From Lysobacteraceae bacterium (lineage in GTDB: Bacteria > Pseudomonadota > Gammaproteobacteria > Steroidobacterales > Steroidobacteraceae), in NCBI GenBank assembly GCA_012516015.1, contig JAAYXG010000368.1, forward strand, positions 1 to 6,295: 6,295 nt of DNA. The letters run 5' to 3'. The position numbers and the translations under genes were made by a program. Under the pieces are notes generated by a model. It was not told the DNA's origin, ran no database searches, and saw nothing but the letters and a program-made list of their open reading frames with translations. Of the stretch, positions 6,213-6,295 are shown in pieces; position 1 is the first letter of the stretch, and each line of letters starts with the position of its first letter.

Positions 6213-6290
6213 GCAACCCCGCTGTCTTGGGAAGCCCTTTAGACCGGTGGCTTTGCGTCCTCACTTTTCAGTGAGTTTGCCTTTGCTTGG
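6205..6290 (-). ncRNA. GEMM-I cyclic-di-GMP riboswitch aptamer
   Basis: Read on the minus strand, this stretch carries the hallmark pieces of the c-di-GMP-I (GEMM-I) aptamer in the right order. GGCAAAC is at 6281-6275. A perfect 6-bp stem CTCACT/AGTGAG (6275-6270 and 6265-6260) is capped by a GAAA tetraloop (6269-6266), which in this class docks into the second helix. The invariant GACGCAAAGCC joiner is at 6259-6249. A second arm, CCGGTCT to AAGACAGC (6247-6221), contains an inner GGG/CCC stem, and GCGGGGTTGCC at 6222-6212 closes the junction. By hand alignment to the Vibrio Vc2 aptamer, the ligand-contacting positions G20, A47 and C92 map to G at 6281, A at 6254 and C at 6213. A guanine at position 20 favours c-di-GMP over the cGAMP-type variants, which have A there. 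It sits 5' of, and co-directional with, the whole gene cluster, so it should control expression according to c-di-GMP level. The promoter lies beyond the window edge. Confidence 0.93.
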
Positions 6291-6295
6291 CGCCG

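Noticed and set aside
6205..6290. cGAMP-type (GEMM-Ib) riboswitch as in Geobacter
   Set aside because: The position aligned with Vc2 G20 is G at 6281, not A, which favours c-di-GMP; the alignment was done by hand.
1..6295. tRNA genes, CRISPR arrays, insertion sequences or attachment sites
   Set aside because: No cloverleaf elements, regularly spaced repeats, transposase motifs or terminal inverted repeats were seen on either strand.

Overview
The window is a single, tightly packed, leftward-transcribed (minus-strand) gene cluster from a GC-rich (roughly 60 % by eye) Gram-negative bacterium. The evidence for an envelope with an outer membrane is that every gene begins with an export signal: four Sec-type signal peptides and one lipoprotein signal. 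A canonical GEMM-I cyclic-di-GMP riboswitch lies at the upstream end. The combination suggests a proteobacterium (probably gamma) or a member of Myxococcota; nothing in the window fixes the taxon further.

Layout in the direction of transcription, right to left. (1) About 6205-6290: a c-di-GMP-I riboswitch aptamer, then a leader of about 100 nt with GC-rich hairpins. (2) 6101-5574: a secreted TlpA/ResA-like thioredoxin with a WCGPC active site. (3) 5530-4985: a small exported protein with a coiled coil followed by a predicted beta-rich domain. (4) 4982-2988: an exported TPR protein with a long helical, charged C-terminal half. (5) 2991-143: a very large exported TPR protein, interrupted in this sequence by a single-base frameshift near 1795; repaired, it would be about 949 aa. 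(6) 162 to beyond base 1: the start of a lipoprotein gene. From gene 3 onward the genes are separated by 2 nt or less or overlap, so they should be one translationally coupled operon.

Taken together, a riboswitch sensing the motile/sessile second messenger appears to control a set of periplasmic scaffold proteins plus an outer-membrane-type lipoprotein. The best analogy I can offer is the periplasmic part of a trans-envelope surface-motility or adhesion machine, such as the TPR proteins GltD/AgmU and the TPR lipoprotein GltE/AglT of the Myxococcus gliding apparatus. That link is inference from architecture, not a sequence match. All plus-strand open frames are antisense shadows. No stretch over 300 bases lacks a gene; the only sizeable non-coding part is the leader at 6102-6295.
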